Below, piece by piece: positions 25,226 through 33,133 of a stretch of 64,000 nucleotides of DNA. The DNA lies in the NCBI RefSeq assembly GCF_019880225.1, contig NZ_CP082284.1:124001-188000 (forward strand). Reading direction: 5' to 3'. Each line of letters opens with the position of its first letter. Position 1 is the first letter of the stretch. The notes beneath the pieces were generated by a model. That model made no database searches. It saw nothing but the letters and a program-made list of their open reading frames with translations, and was not told the DNA's origin. A program made the position numbers and the translations under genes. Origin of the DNA: Halobaculum rubrum. GTDB taxonomy: Archaea; Halobacteriota; Halobacteria; Halobacteriales; Haloferacaceae.

Positions 25226-26241
25226 TCCTCCTCCTCCTGACTCGACTCCGGAACGGGGAGATCCACGTCGAACTCCCGCGCGGCCGGCCCGGTCAGCGTC
25301 GCCGGCGCGTCGTCCGGAACCGTGATCCGCAGGGTGCCGCCCGGCGGCGACACGGCGAGGTCCGTGTGATCCGTCAATCCGAGGTCGCGCGCGACAGCCC
25401 CGACGGCGACGGCGCCGGTGCCGCACGCGAGCGTCTCGCCCTCGACGCCGCGCTCGTAGGTGCGCTGATCGAAGGTCCCGTCGCCGGTTCGGGCGGCGAG
25501 CGTCACGTTCGCGCCCTCGGGGAAGACGTCGGCGTGGCGGACGGGCGGCGCGACCGCGTCCAGATCGACCGCGTCCACGCCGCCGGCGTCGCCGGGGTCA
25601 CCGCCGCGGTCGACGAACGCGACCGCGTGGGGGACGCCGGTGTCGACGGCGGTGACGGTCAGCCCCTCCACGTCCTCCTCGATCAGGGCTTCGTCGCGGC
25701 CGTCGGCCAACGGAACGTCCGCGGGATCGAACGACGGGCGGCCCATCGCCACCTCGACGGAGACCTCGTCGCCGGCGGCGGCCCCGTCGGTCCCGTCGGC
25801 GTCGCTTCCGTTCGCGTCGCTTCCGTCATCGTTTCCGCCGGTGACGACCGCCCGACGGGTCCCCGCGGGCGTCTCCAGGTCGACCACGTCCGCGCCGGTG
25901 CGTTCGCGCACCCACGCGGCCGCACAGCGCGCGCCGTTGCCGCACATCTCCGCGATCGAGGCGTCCGGCTGGACGAGCGTCATGGTGGCGGTGACCGGAC
26001 TGTCGCCGCGGACTGTCGCCTCATCGACGTGCATGAAGAGGACGCCGTCGGCGCCGGTCCGCTCGGCCCCCTCGACGCCGGTCTCGCGGTCGCAGTGGTG
26101 GACGGCGAACGCGCCGCGGTCGGGCACGTCCTCGGCGTCCGCGGCGTCGACGACGAGGAAGTCGTTGCCCGTCCCGTGGTACTTCACGGCCGGCACCGTC
26201 AACTGTCCAGCGGATCCGGTCGGCCCCGTCGACTCGCTCAT
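25222..26241 (-). CDS. dapF: Diaminopimelate epimerase
   Basis: Cofactor-independent epimerase converting L,L- to meso-diaminopimelate, 339 residues. The two active-site cysteines are in EMCGNGARC and LACGTGAVAVG. HGTGNDFLVVDA marks the N-terminus. A Gly/Ser/Asp-rich insert near 140-165 (a run of short DG/GSDA repeats) lengthens the protein over the usual 270-290 residues. Overlaps lysA and dapE by 4 bases on either side. Confidence 0.93.
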   Translation of the reverse strand: MSESTGPTGSAGQLTVPAVKYHGTGNDFLVVDAADAEDVPDRGAFAVHHCDRETGVEGAERTGADGVLFMHVDEATVRGDSPVTATMTLVQPDASIAEMCGNGARCAAAWVRERTGADVVDLETPAGTRRAVVTGGNDDGSDANGSDADGTDGAAAGDEVSVEVAMGRPSFDPADVPLADGRDEALIEEDVEGLTVTAVDTGVPHAVAFVDRGGDPGDAGGVDAVDLDAVAPPVRHADVFPEGANVTLAARTGDGTFDQRTYERGVEGETLACGTGAVAVGAVARDLGLTDHTDLAVSPPGGTLRITVPDDAPATLTGPAAREFDVDLPVPESSQEEEE

Positions 26242-27521
26242 TCGTCCGCCCCTCCGCGCTCCAGCAGGGTAACTTCCGCGAGCGTCTCGCGCTCTCGGAG
26301 CACGTCGCCCGCGAGGCTCACCTCCGCGGGCCGCGGCCGGGAGTTGTACGTCGAGGCCATCTCGTAGCCGTAGGCGCCGGCGTTGCCGACCGCGAGCAGG
26401 TCGCCCCGATCGGGGATCGGGAGGTCGCGCCCGTCGCAGAACGTGTCTCCAGTCTCGCAGATCGGGCCGGCGACGGTGACGGGCCCCCCGGCGCTCCCCT
26501 CGGACGCGTCGAGGTTCCGGATCGCGTGGTAAGCGTCGTACATCGCCGGGCGCAGCAGGTCCGTCATTCCGGCGTCGACGCCCGCGACCGTGGTGTCGGG
26601 CGTCGACTTCACCGTGTTCACCGTCGTCAGGAGGACGCCGGCGTCGGCGACGACGTAGCGCCCGGGCTCGACCGCGAGCGTCGCGTCCACGTCGCCGAGC
26701 GCCTCGCGGGTCGCGTCGGCGACGGCGGTCAGATCGAGGGCGGGATCCTCCTCGCGGTACGGGACGCCGAAGCCGCCGCCCACGTCGACGAACTCCAGTG
26801 CTTCGTCCCCGACCTCGCGCGCCAACTCGCCCATCCGGGCGACGAGGTCGCGGTGGGCCGCCAGGTCCTCCTCGCCGTGGATACCCGACCCGGCGTGGGC
26901 GTGGATCCCGACCACCTCGAACCGGTCGCGAGCCTCCTCGACGACCTCCGCGGCGCGATCGTACGGGACACCGAACTTCGGCGCGGCGCCCGTCCGAACC
27001 TTCTCGTGGTGGCCCGCGCCGACGCCGGGGTTGACGCGGACGCAGACGCGGCCGTCGTAGCCGCGCTCCGCGAGGCGGTCGAGGGTGTCGCGCGCGCCGA
27101 CCGTGATCGTGAGTTCGGGATGCCCCTCCCACCACTCGACCACGCTGTCGAGGTCGCGGGCGGGGGGATTGACCGCCGTGTAGTCGACGCGCTCGCTCGG
27201 GAAGCCGGCGTCGAGCGCTCGACGTACCTCGCCGGCGGACGCGCATTCGGCGTCGAGTCCGGATTCGCGGACCGTCTCCAACACCGCCCGGCCCGTGTGC
27301 GCCTTCACCGCGTACTTCACGTCCGCGTCCGGGAACGCGCCGCGCAGCCGTGCGCAGTTCTCCGCGACGCGGTTGAGGTCCGTGACGTACAGCGGGGTGT
27401 CGTGGTCGGCCGCCAGTTCGTGCAGGCGGTCGGCGTCCCAGTCAGCGAGCCGGCGGATCGCCGGACCGCCGCCGGCGACCGCACCCCCTGGATCCGGCTC
27501 GGACGACTGTTCGCCGCTCAT
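26238..27521 (-). CDS. lysA: Diaminopimelate decarboxylase
   Basis: PLP-dependent decarboxylase producing lysine from meso-diaminopimelate, 427 residues. The PLP lysine is in DVKYAVKAHTG (Lys73). The alanine-racemase-like barrel contains GIHAHAGSGI. The C-terminal half carries the intersubunit Cys motif CETGDTFCDGRDLP. Encoded before dapF and dapE although it acts last. 4-base overlaps on both sides imply coupled translation. Confidence 0.94.
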   Translation of the reverse strand: MSGEQSSEPDPGGAVAGGGPAIRRLADWDADRLHELAADHDTPLYVTDLNRVAENCARLRGAFPDADVKYAVKAHTGRAVLETVRESGLDAECASAGEVRRALDAGFPSERVDYTAVNPPARDLDSVVEWWEGHPELTITVGARDTLDRLAERGYDGRVCVRVNPGVGAGHHEKVRTGAAPKFGVPYDRAAEVVEEARDRFEVVGIHAHAGSGIHGEEDLAAHRDLVARMGELAREVGDEALEFVDVGGGFGVPYREEDPALDLTAVADATREALGDVDATLAVEPGRYVVADAGVLLTTVNTVKSTPDTTVAGVDAGMTDLLRPAMYDAYHAIRNLDASEGSAGGPVTVAGPICETGDTFCDGRDLPIPDRGDLLAVGNAGAYGYEMASTYNSRPRPAEVSLAGDVLRERETLAEVTLLERGGADE

Positions 27522-28357
27522 TCGCGGAGCGCGTCCTCGCGCCGCGTCGCCTCCAGGGTCTCGGTCTCCACGTCGGTGGCGACGACCGCGGGCTTGTACG
27601 CGCCGCCCTCGAACAGGTCGTGGTCGCTCACGCTGGACTCGACGAACCGGGTGAACGCGCGGCGGTTCTCGGGGAGGTGGCCGTAGACGACCTCCTCCTC
27701 GACGAGGTCGTACACCGGGATTCGCGGCGTGAGCAGCGTGTTCTCGCCGACGATCGAGTTCTCGCCGACGCGGAACCCCGAGGTGACGCGACAGCCCGCG
27801 CCCAGCGAGACGCCGTCCTCGACTATCACGGGCGCGTCCTCGACCGGCTCCAACACGCCGCCGATCAGCGTGTTCGCGCCGAGCTTCACGCTCTCGCCGA
27901 GCTGGGCGCAGGAGCCGACGGTGTCGCAGGAGTCGACGAGCGTTCCCGCGCCCACGTGGGCGCCGATATTGACGAACGACGGGCTCATCATGATCGTGTC
28001 GTCGCCGAGGTGGGCGCCCCGGCGGAGCACGGTGCCGTCGGGGGTGTTTCGCGCCCCGCGGGCTTCGAGGTCGTCAGTCTCGCGCAGCGGGAGCACGTCG
28101 TAGTAGCCGACGCCGCCGTACTCGCGGCGCTCGGTCCCGCGCAGGCCGAAGTTGAGCAGAACCCCCCGCTTGACCCACTCGTTGGCCTCCCAGGAATCGA
28201 CGCCGTCGCCGGTCTTGCGTGCCGCCCGGATCTCTCCCGCCTCAAGCGCGTCGAGGAACTCGTCGAGGGATCGGCGGACGGAGTCGTCGGCGTCGGCCGC
28301 GGTCAGTCCGTCGTCGTAGCGGTGCCACAGGTCGTCGATATCGGATTCGAGCGTCAT
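27518..28357 (-). CDS. dapD: Tetrahydrodipicolinate N-succinyltransferase
   Basis: Acyltransferase with a left-handed beta-helix, 279 residues, that succinylates tetrahydrodipicolinate and so commits the pathway to the succinylase variant. Hexapeptide-repeat segments are clear from about 125 (NIGAHVGAGTLVDSCDTVGSCAQLGESVKLGANTLIGG begins there). RGAHLGDDTIMMSPSFVN and AGCRVTSG are also characteristic. Overlaps dapB and lysA by 4 bases each. Confidence 0.93.
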   Translation of the reverse strand: MTLESDIDDLWHRYDDGLTAADADDSVRRSLDEFLDALEAGEIRAARKTGDGVDSWEANEWVKRGVLLNFGLRGTERREYGGVGYYDVLPLRETDDLEARGARNTPDGTVLRRGAHLGDDTIMMSPSFVNIGAHVGAGTLVDSCDTVGSCAQLGESVKLGANTLIGGVLEPVEDAPVIVEDGVSLGAGCRVTSGFRVGENSIVGENTLLTPRIPVYDLVEEEVVYGHLPENRRAFTRFVESSVSDHDLFEGGAYKPAVVATDVETETLEATRREDALRE

Positions 28358-29136
28358 GGTGAGTCGAGTACCTCCGTGAAGTCGTAGGCGCCGGCGTCGC
28401 GGCCGGCGAGCCACGCGGCGGCGTCGAGCGCGCCGGCGGCGAACACACGCCGGGAACCGGCGCGATGGGTCAGTTCGAGGACGTTCTCGTCGCCGGCCAT
28501 GAGCACCTCGTGCTCGCCGGCGATGTCGCCCGCGCGGCGGGCGTGAACCCCGATCTCGCCGTCCGTTCGCGGGGCGTCCCCCTCGCGGCCGTGGACGCGC
28601 TCGTCCAGCTCGGGACGGGCGTCCTCGACGTCGTCGAGGAGGGTCAGGGCCGTCCCGCTGGGCGCGTCAGCCTTCCCGTTGTGGTGGGTCTCGGTGACCT
28701 CCACGTCGTAGCCGGGGAGCGCTCCGGCGGCCGCCCGGACCGCCCGGCGCAGCGCGGCGATCCCGCGGGAGAAGTTCGATGCGCGCAACATCGGCACCGC
28801 CTCGGCTGCGTCGACGAGGGCGGCCTCCTGTTCGTCGTCGAAGCCGGTGGTGCCGACGACGCAGGCGACGCCGGCCTCGGCCGCGGCGGCGACGTACTCG
28901 ACGCTGGAGTCGGGACCGGTGAAGTCCACGAGCACGTCGACCGCGGGGTCGGCGCCCGCGAGCAGGTCCGGAAGGTCGCCCGCGTCCGCGACCTCGACGC
29001 CGCCGACCGGGTCGACGGGCGATCGGTTCACCGCGAGGGCGACCTCGCAGTCGTCGCGGTGACTCGCGGCCTCGATCACCTCCCGGCCCATTCTGCCGCC
29101 GGCGCCGGTGACGGCGAGTCGAACGCGGTCGGCCAC
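28354..29136 (-). CDS. dapB: 4-hydroxy-tetrahydrodipicolinate reductase
   Basis: NAD(P)H-dependent reductase, 260 residues. The Rossmann motif GAGGRMGREV is at the N-terminus. The signature ETHHNGKADAPSGTAL carries the catalytic His pair and Lys. VVGTTGFDDEQ matches the family. The start is GTG, one base after the dapA stop. It converts the DapA product to tetrahydrodipicolinate. Confidence 0.94.
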   Translation of the reverse strand: MADRVRLAVTGAGGRMGREVIEAASHRDDCEVALAVNRSPVDPVGGVEVADAGDLPDLLAGADPAVDVLVDFTGPDSSVEYVAAAAEAGVACVVGTTGFDDEQEAALVDAAEAVPMLRASNFSRGIAALRRAVRAAAGALPGYDVEVTETHHNGKADAPSGTALTLLDDVEDARPELDERVHGREGDAPRTDGEIGVHARRAGDIAGEHEVLMAGDENVLELTHRAGSRRVFAAGALDAAAWLAGRDAGAYDFTEVLDSP

Positions 29137-29137
29137 G

Positions 29138-30052
29138 TCAGGCCTCCGCAGGCGGCGAGTCGGCGTCCTCGAGCTCCGCGAGCAGCTCCGTCAGCACACG
29201 CAGCGTCTCGTCGCTGCCGCGAGTGAGCGGCGGGCGCATCTCGGCGGGCCCGTATCCGCGGATCGCCATCGCCTCCTTCACCGGGATCGGGTTCGTCTCG
29301 CGGAACAGCGCGCGCATCAGCGGGCCGAGCTCGTGGTGGATCTCCCGGGCGCGCTGAAAATCGCCGTCGAGGGCCGCGCCGACCATCGCGCCGGTCCGTT
29401 CGGGCTCGACGTTGGCGACGACCGAGATGGTGCCCGTCGCGCCCATCGACATGAGCGGGAGCGTCATTCCGTCGTCGCCCGAGAGCACGTCGAACGTCTC
29501 CCCGCGCGTGCGCTCGATGATCTCGGAGATCCGGTTCGCGTCGCCGGAGGCGGCCTTGTACCCCTGCACGTGCTCGTGTGCCGCGAGGTCGACGACGGTG
29601 TCGACGTCGAGGTTCAGCCCCGTCCGGCTCGGGACGTTGTACACGACCTGCGGGAGGTCGACGGCGTCGGCGATCGTCGCGAAGTGCTCGTACTGGCCCG
29701 CCGGCTCGGGCTTGTTGTAGTACGGCGAGATGAGCAGGAGCGCGTCCGCGCCGGCGTCGGCCGCGCGCTCGGAGAGCTCCAGCGCCTCCCGCGTCGAGTT
29801 CGAGCCGGTGCCGGCGATCACCGGCACGTCGGCGGCCTCGACGACGGTCTCGACGACTTCGGCGTGTTCGTCGTGGGTGAGCGTCGCGGCCTCGCCGGTC
29901 GAGCCGACCGGGACGAGGCCGTCGACGCCCGCGTCGGCGAGTCGGCGGGCATCGGCCGCGAGCTGTTCGTGGTCGACCTCGTCGGTGCCGTCGGTGAACG
30001 GCGTCGTCATGGCCGGGTAGACCCCGGCGAAGGTGTCGTGGTGGGTCGTCAT
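29138..30052 (-). CDS. dapA: 4-hydroxy-tetrahydrodipicolinate synthase
   Basis: Schiff-base aldolase condensing pyruvate with aspartate semialdehyde, 304 residues. GVYPAMTTPF and PVGSTGEAATLTHDEH give the pyruvate-binding loop; YNVPSRTG carries the catalytic tyrosine; GYKAASGD carries the Schiff-base lysine. First gene of the dapA-B-D-lysA-F-E operon. The 75 bases before its ATG are GC-rich with no TATA box. The nearest promoter-like element is about 225 bases upstream, so the message probably has a long leader. Confidence 0.95.
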   Translation of the reverse strand: MTTHHDTFAGVYPAMTTPFTDGTDEVDHEQLAADARRLADAGVDGLVPVGSTGEAATLTHDEHAEVVETVVEAADVPVIAGTGSNSTREALELSERAADAGADALLLISPYYNKPEPAGQYEHFATIADAVDLPQVVYNVPSRTGLNLDVDTVVDLAAHEHVQGYKAASGDANRISEIIERTRGETFDVLSGDDGMTLPLMSMGATGTISVVANVEPERTGAMVGAALDGDFQRAREIHHELGPLMRALFRETNPIPVKEAMAIRGYGPAEMRPPLTRGSDETLRVLTELLAELEDADSPPAEA

Positions 30053-30165
30053 GGTTCGGGTGTGGATGTCGGTGGGTTCGGCGGTGTCGGGTGTGGTTCG
30101 GCGGACGAGCGAATGCGGACCGGAACTCACCCCCGACCGGACGCTACGCCACGCCGGGGACGATC

Positions 30166-30252
30166 TCACACACGTTTCGGTTTCGCGGAGAAGACGGGGC
30201 GGACATCCGACTCGACGGCGGTGGGACGCGTCGAGGACGGCGTCTCGCTCAT
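30166..30252 (-). CDS. Possible 28-residue leader peptide upstream of dapA
   Basis: A 28-codon ORF (MSETPSSTRP start, AKPKRV end) whose ATG lies 29 bases after a TATA-like TTTACT, the exact spacing of a leaderless haloarchaeal gene. It ends 113 bases before dapA, and no closer promoter for dapA is visible. It contains two lysine codons near the end. It could be a leader peptide, an independent small protein, or chance. Function is not claimed. Confidence 0.3.
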   Translation of the reverse strand: MSETPSSTRPTAVESDVRPVFSAKPKRV

Positions 30253-30275
30253 TACCGATACACAGGTCGGACACG

Positions 30276-30281
30276 AGTAAA
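30276..30281 (-). promoter_or_regulatory. Candidate TATA element for the lysine operon leader
   Basis: TTTACT on the minus strand, preceded by a purine-rich AAACGCC that could be a BRE. It is the only AT-rich promoter-like element in the 250 bases upstream of dapA. Confidence 0.4.
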
Positions 30282-30698
30282 GGCGTTTCCCTGTGGGCCG
30301 AATTTGTGATCCGACAACGTCGCGTGCCGGCGGATCGTAGGCACGACGAGCGACGCCGGCTGGTGGCTCCCTCCGGATTGATCTCGCAGCCCGAACTGTC
30401 TACAGCGGTGTCATACGACACTTCACGACGATACCTCAGTCAGATCTGTCGTGATAGCTCGGGTGCACGTGGGGCTCGATTGGTACCGGTGATCGAGTGT
30501 TCTTTCTCGGGGACAGTGATCGGTCCGGTGCCGTCGAGATCCGAGGCGGGAACGGCGTTGCGGTCGAGGCTCGTGCCGCCGCCAGACTCGCGTTACCCAC
30601 GGCGGACTCCTTGCGGTTCGGCGCGGGAAGGGAGCCGATCCTCGGACATGTTACGGGGTGGACAGTGGATCCCCAGCAAAACTGTTTCTTCCATCATA

Positions 30699-30706
30699 TT
30701 TAAATA
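30699..30706 (+). promoter_or_regulatory. TATA element of the 117-residue membrane protein
   Basis: TTTAAATA within ATATTTAAATAA, centred 28 bases before the ATG at 30730. A strong consensus match that sets the start and implies a leaderless message. Confidence 0.65.
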
Positions 30707-30729
30707 AACAGTTAAGTATCGTACAGTTG

Positions 30730-31083
30730 ATGGCATCAATTGTCGGTCCGCTGGGTGGTATCACGTATGGCGTCAAATTATACGGCTACTTCCTGATCAT
30801 CGGACTCATCGGGGCCGCTATCACGCTGGTCGGTGTTGGAATGGCTGTCCTCGGTCTCGGACTGCCGGCTATGGGAACAAGCGTCGTTGCAGGTAGTCCA
30901 GAGGGGCTCTCCCCGAACCTGGCACAAGTGCTGTTCGGTTCGGTGATCGCGTTAGTTGGGTTCGGTATAACGCAGGCGGGATTTCTGGGTGCAATATACA
31001 AGATCATTACTGACGCGGTGTACACCGCTAACAGAGAATCGAAAAAGACTGCTTTGTCGGATGAGGCACTATCCAACGACTGA
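30730..31083 (+). CDS. Small membrane protein, function unknown
   Basis: 117-residue protein with three probable membrane helices (about 15-40, 42-62 and 72-97) rich in Gly, Ile and Val, and a short polar C-terminus. I recognise no family. The start at MASIVG is fixed by the TATA element 28 bases upstream; the 24-codon extension would cross that promoter. Codon use is less G+C-rich than in the neighbours (for example aaa, tta, ata), so it may be a recent arrival or simply a weakly constrained gene. It stands alone. Confidence 0.7.
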   Translation: MASIVGPLGGITYGVKLYGYFLIIGLIGAAITLVGVGMAVLGLGLPAMGTSVVAGSPEGLSPNLAQVLFGSVIALVGFGITQAGFLGAIYKIITDAVYTANRESKKTALSDEALSND

Positions 31084-31304
31084 ACGGTCGGACGTTCGAT
31101 ACGCAGGCGCGTTCGATCCGCCGGTCCGGGATTCGTTTCGGAGAGATTATCGCGCTCCCGCGCCGACTACATCCGCTGTATCTCGCTCCCATTTCGCTGC
31201 ATAGTATGTGGGGAGGATGGCGTTTGTACGTCGGTACGTGCGTCATCCGTATGCACCGTTCCAAGGTAGCTATGCTGATAATTCCATGACGCTCTCTGTA
31301 AACC

Positions 31305-31310
31305 CTTATA
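31305..31310 (+). promoter_or_regulatory. TATA element of the phosphoribosyltransferase gene
   Basis: CTTATA (within CCCTTATACG), centred 29 bases before the ATG at 31336; consistent with a leaderless message. Confidence 0.55.
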
Positions 31311-31335
31311 CGAACACCGGCACGAGAACCCGATA

Positions 31336-32058
31336 ATGAGCGACCTCCCGGACGACTTCGACTGTACGGTCACCAATTGGGAGTACATCTACGGGCTGTG
31401 TCGGGACGTCTCGAATCAGGTGAAGGCCGCGAACTTCGAGCCAGACGTGGTCGTCGCGCTCGCGCGGGGCGGCTGGTTCGCGGGGCGGTGCATCTGTGAC
31501 TTCCTCGGGCTGAACGACCTCACGAGCCTGAAGATGGAACACTACGTCGGCACCGCCGAGAAGTCCGGCGAGCCGACCGTTCGGTACCCGATGCCGGAGG
31601 GCAGCGTCACGGACAAGGACGTGCTCATCATCGACGACATCGCCGACACCGGCGGGTCGATCAAGCGCGCTCACGAGTACGTCGCCGACCGCGACTGCGG
31701 CGAGGTGCGCACGGCGACGCTGCAGCTGCTGCAGACCTCGGAGTTCGAGCCCGACTTCGTCGGCGAGCAGCTCGAGGAGTGGACGTGGATGGTGTATCCG
31801 TGGAACTTCATCGAGGACATGATCGACCTGACCACGGGCGCGATGGAACAGGCCGACGCCGAGACGTTCACGCTCGAGGACGTCCGCAGGCTCCTCGCGG
31901 AGTTCCACGGCATCGACCGCATCGAGATGGAGATCGCCCAGCCGGACCGCGTCGGGGAGGTGCTCGGGGAGATGGCGCGCCGCGACGTGGTGCGCGAGAC
32001 GACCGACGGCTATCGCCTGCTCGACAACGGCGCCGGCGGCGACGCCGGCGAGGCGTGA
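31336..32058 (+). CDS. Phosphoribosyltransferase family protein (purine type)
   Basis: 240-residue protein with a type I PRTase fold. The PRPP-binding signature VLIIDDIADTGGS is at about 96-108, preceded by VVVALARGGWFAGR. This fits xanthine/guanine or hypoxanthine PRTases of archaea, which salvage purine bases with PRPP. After the PRTase domain (about 160 residues) there is a C-terminal helical region (EDVRRLLAEFHGIDRIEMEIAQPDRVGEVLGEMARRDVV) that looks like a small winged-helix or binding domain. The AEC transporter follows after 12 bases. Confidence 0.82.
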   Translation: MSDLPDDFDCTVTNWEYIYGLCRDVSNQVKAANFEPDVVVALARGGWFAGRCICDFLGLNDLTSLKMEHYVGTAEKSGEPTVRYPMPEGSVTDKDVLIIDDIADTGGSIKRAHEYVADRDCGEVRTATLQLLQTSEFEPDFVGEQLEEWTWMVYPWNFIEDMIDLTTGAMEQADAETFTLEDVRRLLAEFHGIDRIEMEIAQPDRVGEVLGEMARRDVVRETTDGYRLLDNGAGGDAGEA

Positions 32059-32070
32059 TCGGTCGACCGC

Positions 32071-33027
32071 GTGGCGCTTCTCGACATCTTCGCCGGTGCC
32101 GTCCTCCCCATCGTCGCCGTCGCGGCGGTCGGGTTCGCGCTGGGGCGCGCGAGCGACATCGACGCCGACCCGCTCAACACCGTCGTCGTGTACGTGCTCG
32201 CGCCCGCGCTCGTCCTCCATAGTCTCGCGACCGCCGCCTTCTCCGGCGCCACGATCGCCCGGATGACGGTCGCGGTCACGGCGTACATCCTCGGAATGAT
32301 CGTCATCGCCGAAGGAGTCGGGCGACTCCTGGGCGAGTCCGAGCCCAGACTGTCGGCGCTCGTGCTCGCTGCGACGTTCCCCAACTCGGGGAACTACGGC
32401 ATCCCGCTGTCGGACTTCGCGTTCCCGGAGGGAGGACGTGCGGCGGCGGTGCTGTATCTCGCGATCCAGTCGGTACTCATCTACACCGTCGGCGTATACG
32501 TCGCCTCCCGCGCCGGCGGCGGTGGCGGCCTCCAGGGGATCCGCCGCGTGGTCAAGATCCCCCTGGTGTGGGCCGTTCCTGTGGCGCTCGGCGCCCGCGC
32601 CCTCGGCGTCGTGCCCCCCGCCGACGGGACCGCGATGGCGACGTTGCAGCTGGTCGGCGACTCGTCGATCCCGGTGATGCTACTCATCCTCGGGATCCAG
32701 CTCTCCCGAACGGACTACGGCGCCGCGCTCTCGCAGGCGGCCACGCCCTCGGTGCTGAAGATGGTCGTCGCGCCCGCGGTCGCGGTCGCCATCGCGGCCC
32801 TCGTCGGCTTCCAGGACGAGACCGTCGCGCGCGTGTTCGTCCTGGAATCCGCGACGCCCGCGGCCGTGACCCCGCTCATCCTCGTGGGCGCGTTCGCCGA
32901 CGACCTCGAAGTCGGCGGCGTCTCGGTCCCGGAGTACGTGAGCACCGTGATCCTCGTGACGACGCTCGCGTCGATCCCGATACTGACCGGCCTGATCGCG
33001 CTGTTGGAGGGCGGATTCCTGCTGTGA
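32071..33027 (+). CDS. AEC (auxin efflux carrier) family transporter
   Basis: Polytopic membrane protein, 318 residues, with about ten helices arranged as two repeats. Family features: the N-terminal LPIVAVAAVGFALGR and the middle FPNSGNYGIPL motif (N-S-G-N-Y-G), plus SIPVMLLILGIQL. GTG start 12 bases after the PRTase stop, so probably co-transcribed. Substrate not predictable; in archaea members may export organic acids. Confidence 0.85.
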   Translation: MALLDIFAGAVLPIVAVAAVGFALGRASDIDADPLNTVVVYVLAPALVLHSLATAAFSGATIARMTVAVTAYILGMIVIAEGVGRLLGESEPRLSALVLAATFPNSGNYGIPLSDFAFPEGGRAAAVLYLAIQSVLIYTVGVYVASRAGGGGGLQGIRRVVKIPLVWAVPVALGARALGVVPPADGTAMATLQLVGDSSIPVMLLILGIQLSRTDYGAALSQAATPSVLKMVVAPAVAVAIAALVGFQDETVARVFVLESATPAAVTPLILVGAFADDLEVGGVSVPEYVSTVILVTTLASIPILTGLIALLEGGFLL

Positions 33028-33133
33028 TCGTCGCGTTCGGCGGACAGCGATCCGGCACCCGGGGCGTCGCGAGAGACCCGGACCGTCACGAGAGACCCGG
33101 AAGCAGCGGTCGTCGCCGACTCCGATCCGGGGC

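Larger units (their letters stand above)
30053..30729. other. 677-base region between dapA and the small membrane protein
   Basis: Contains the dapA leader with a 28-codon ORF (30166-30252, minus) and its TATA-like TTTACT. From about 30290 to 30690 I find no convincing gene on either strand: the longer frames have poor, Arg/Ser-rich composition. The right end becomes AT-rich and holds the promoter of the 117-residue membrane protein. Confidence 0.6.
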
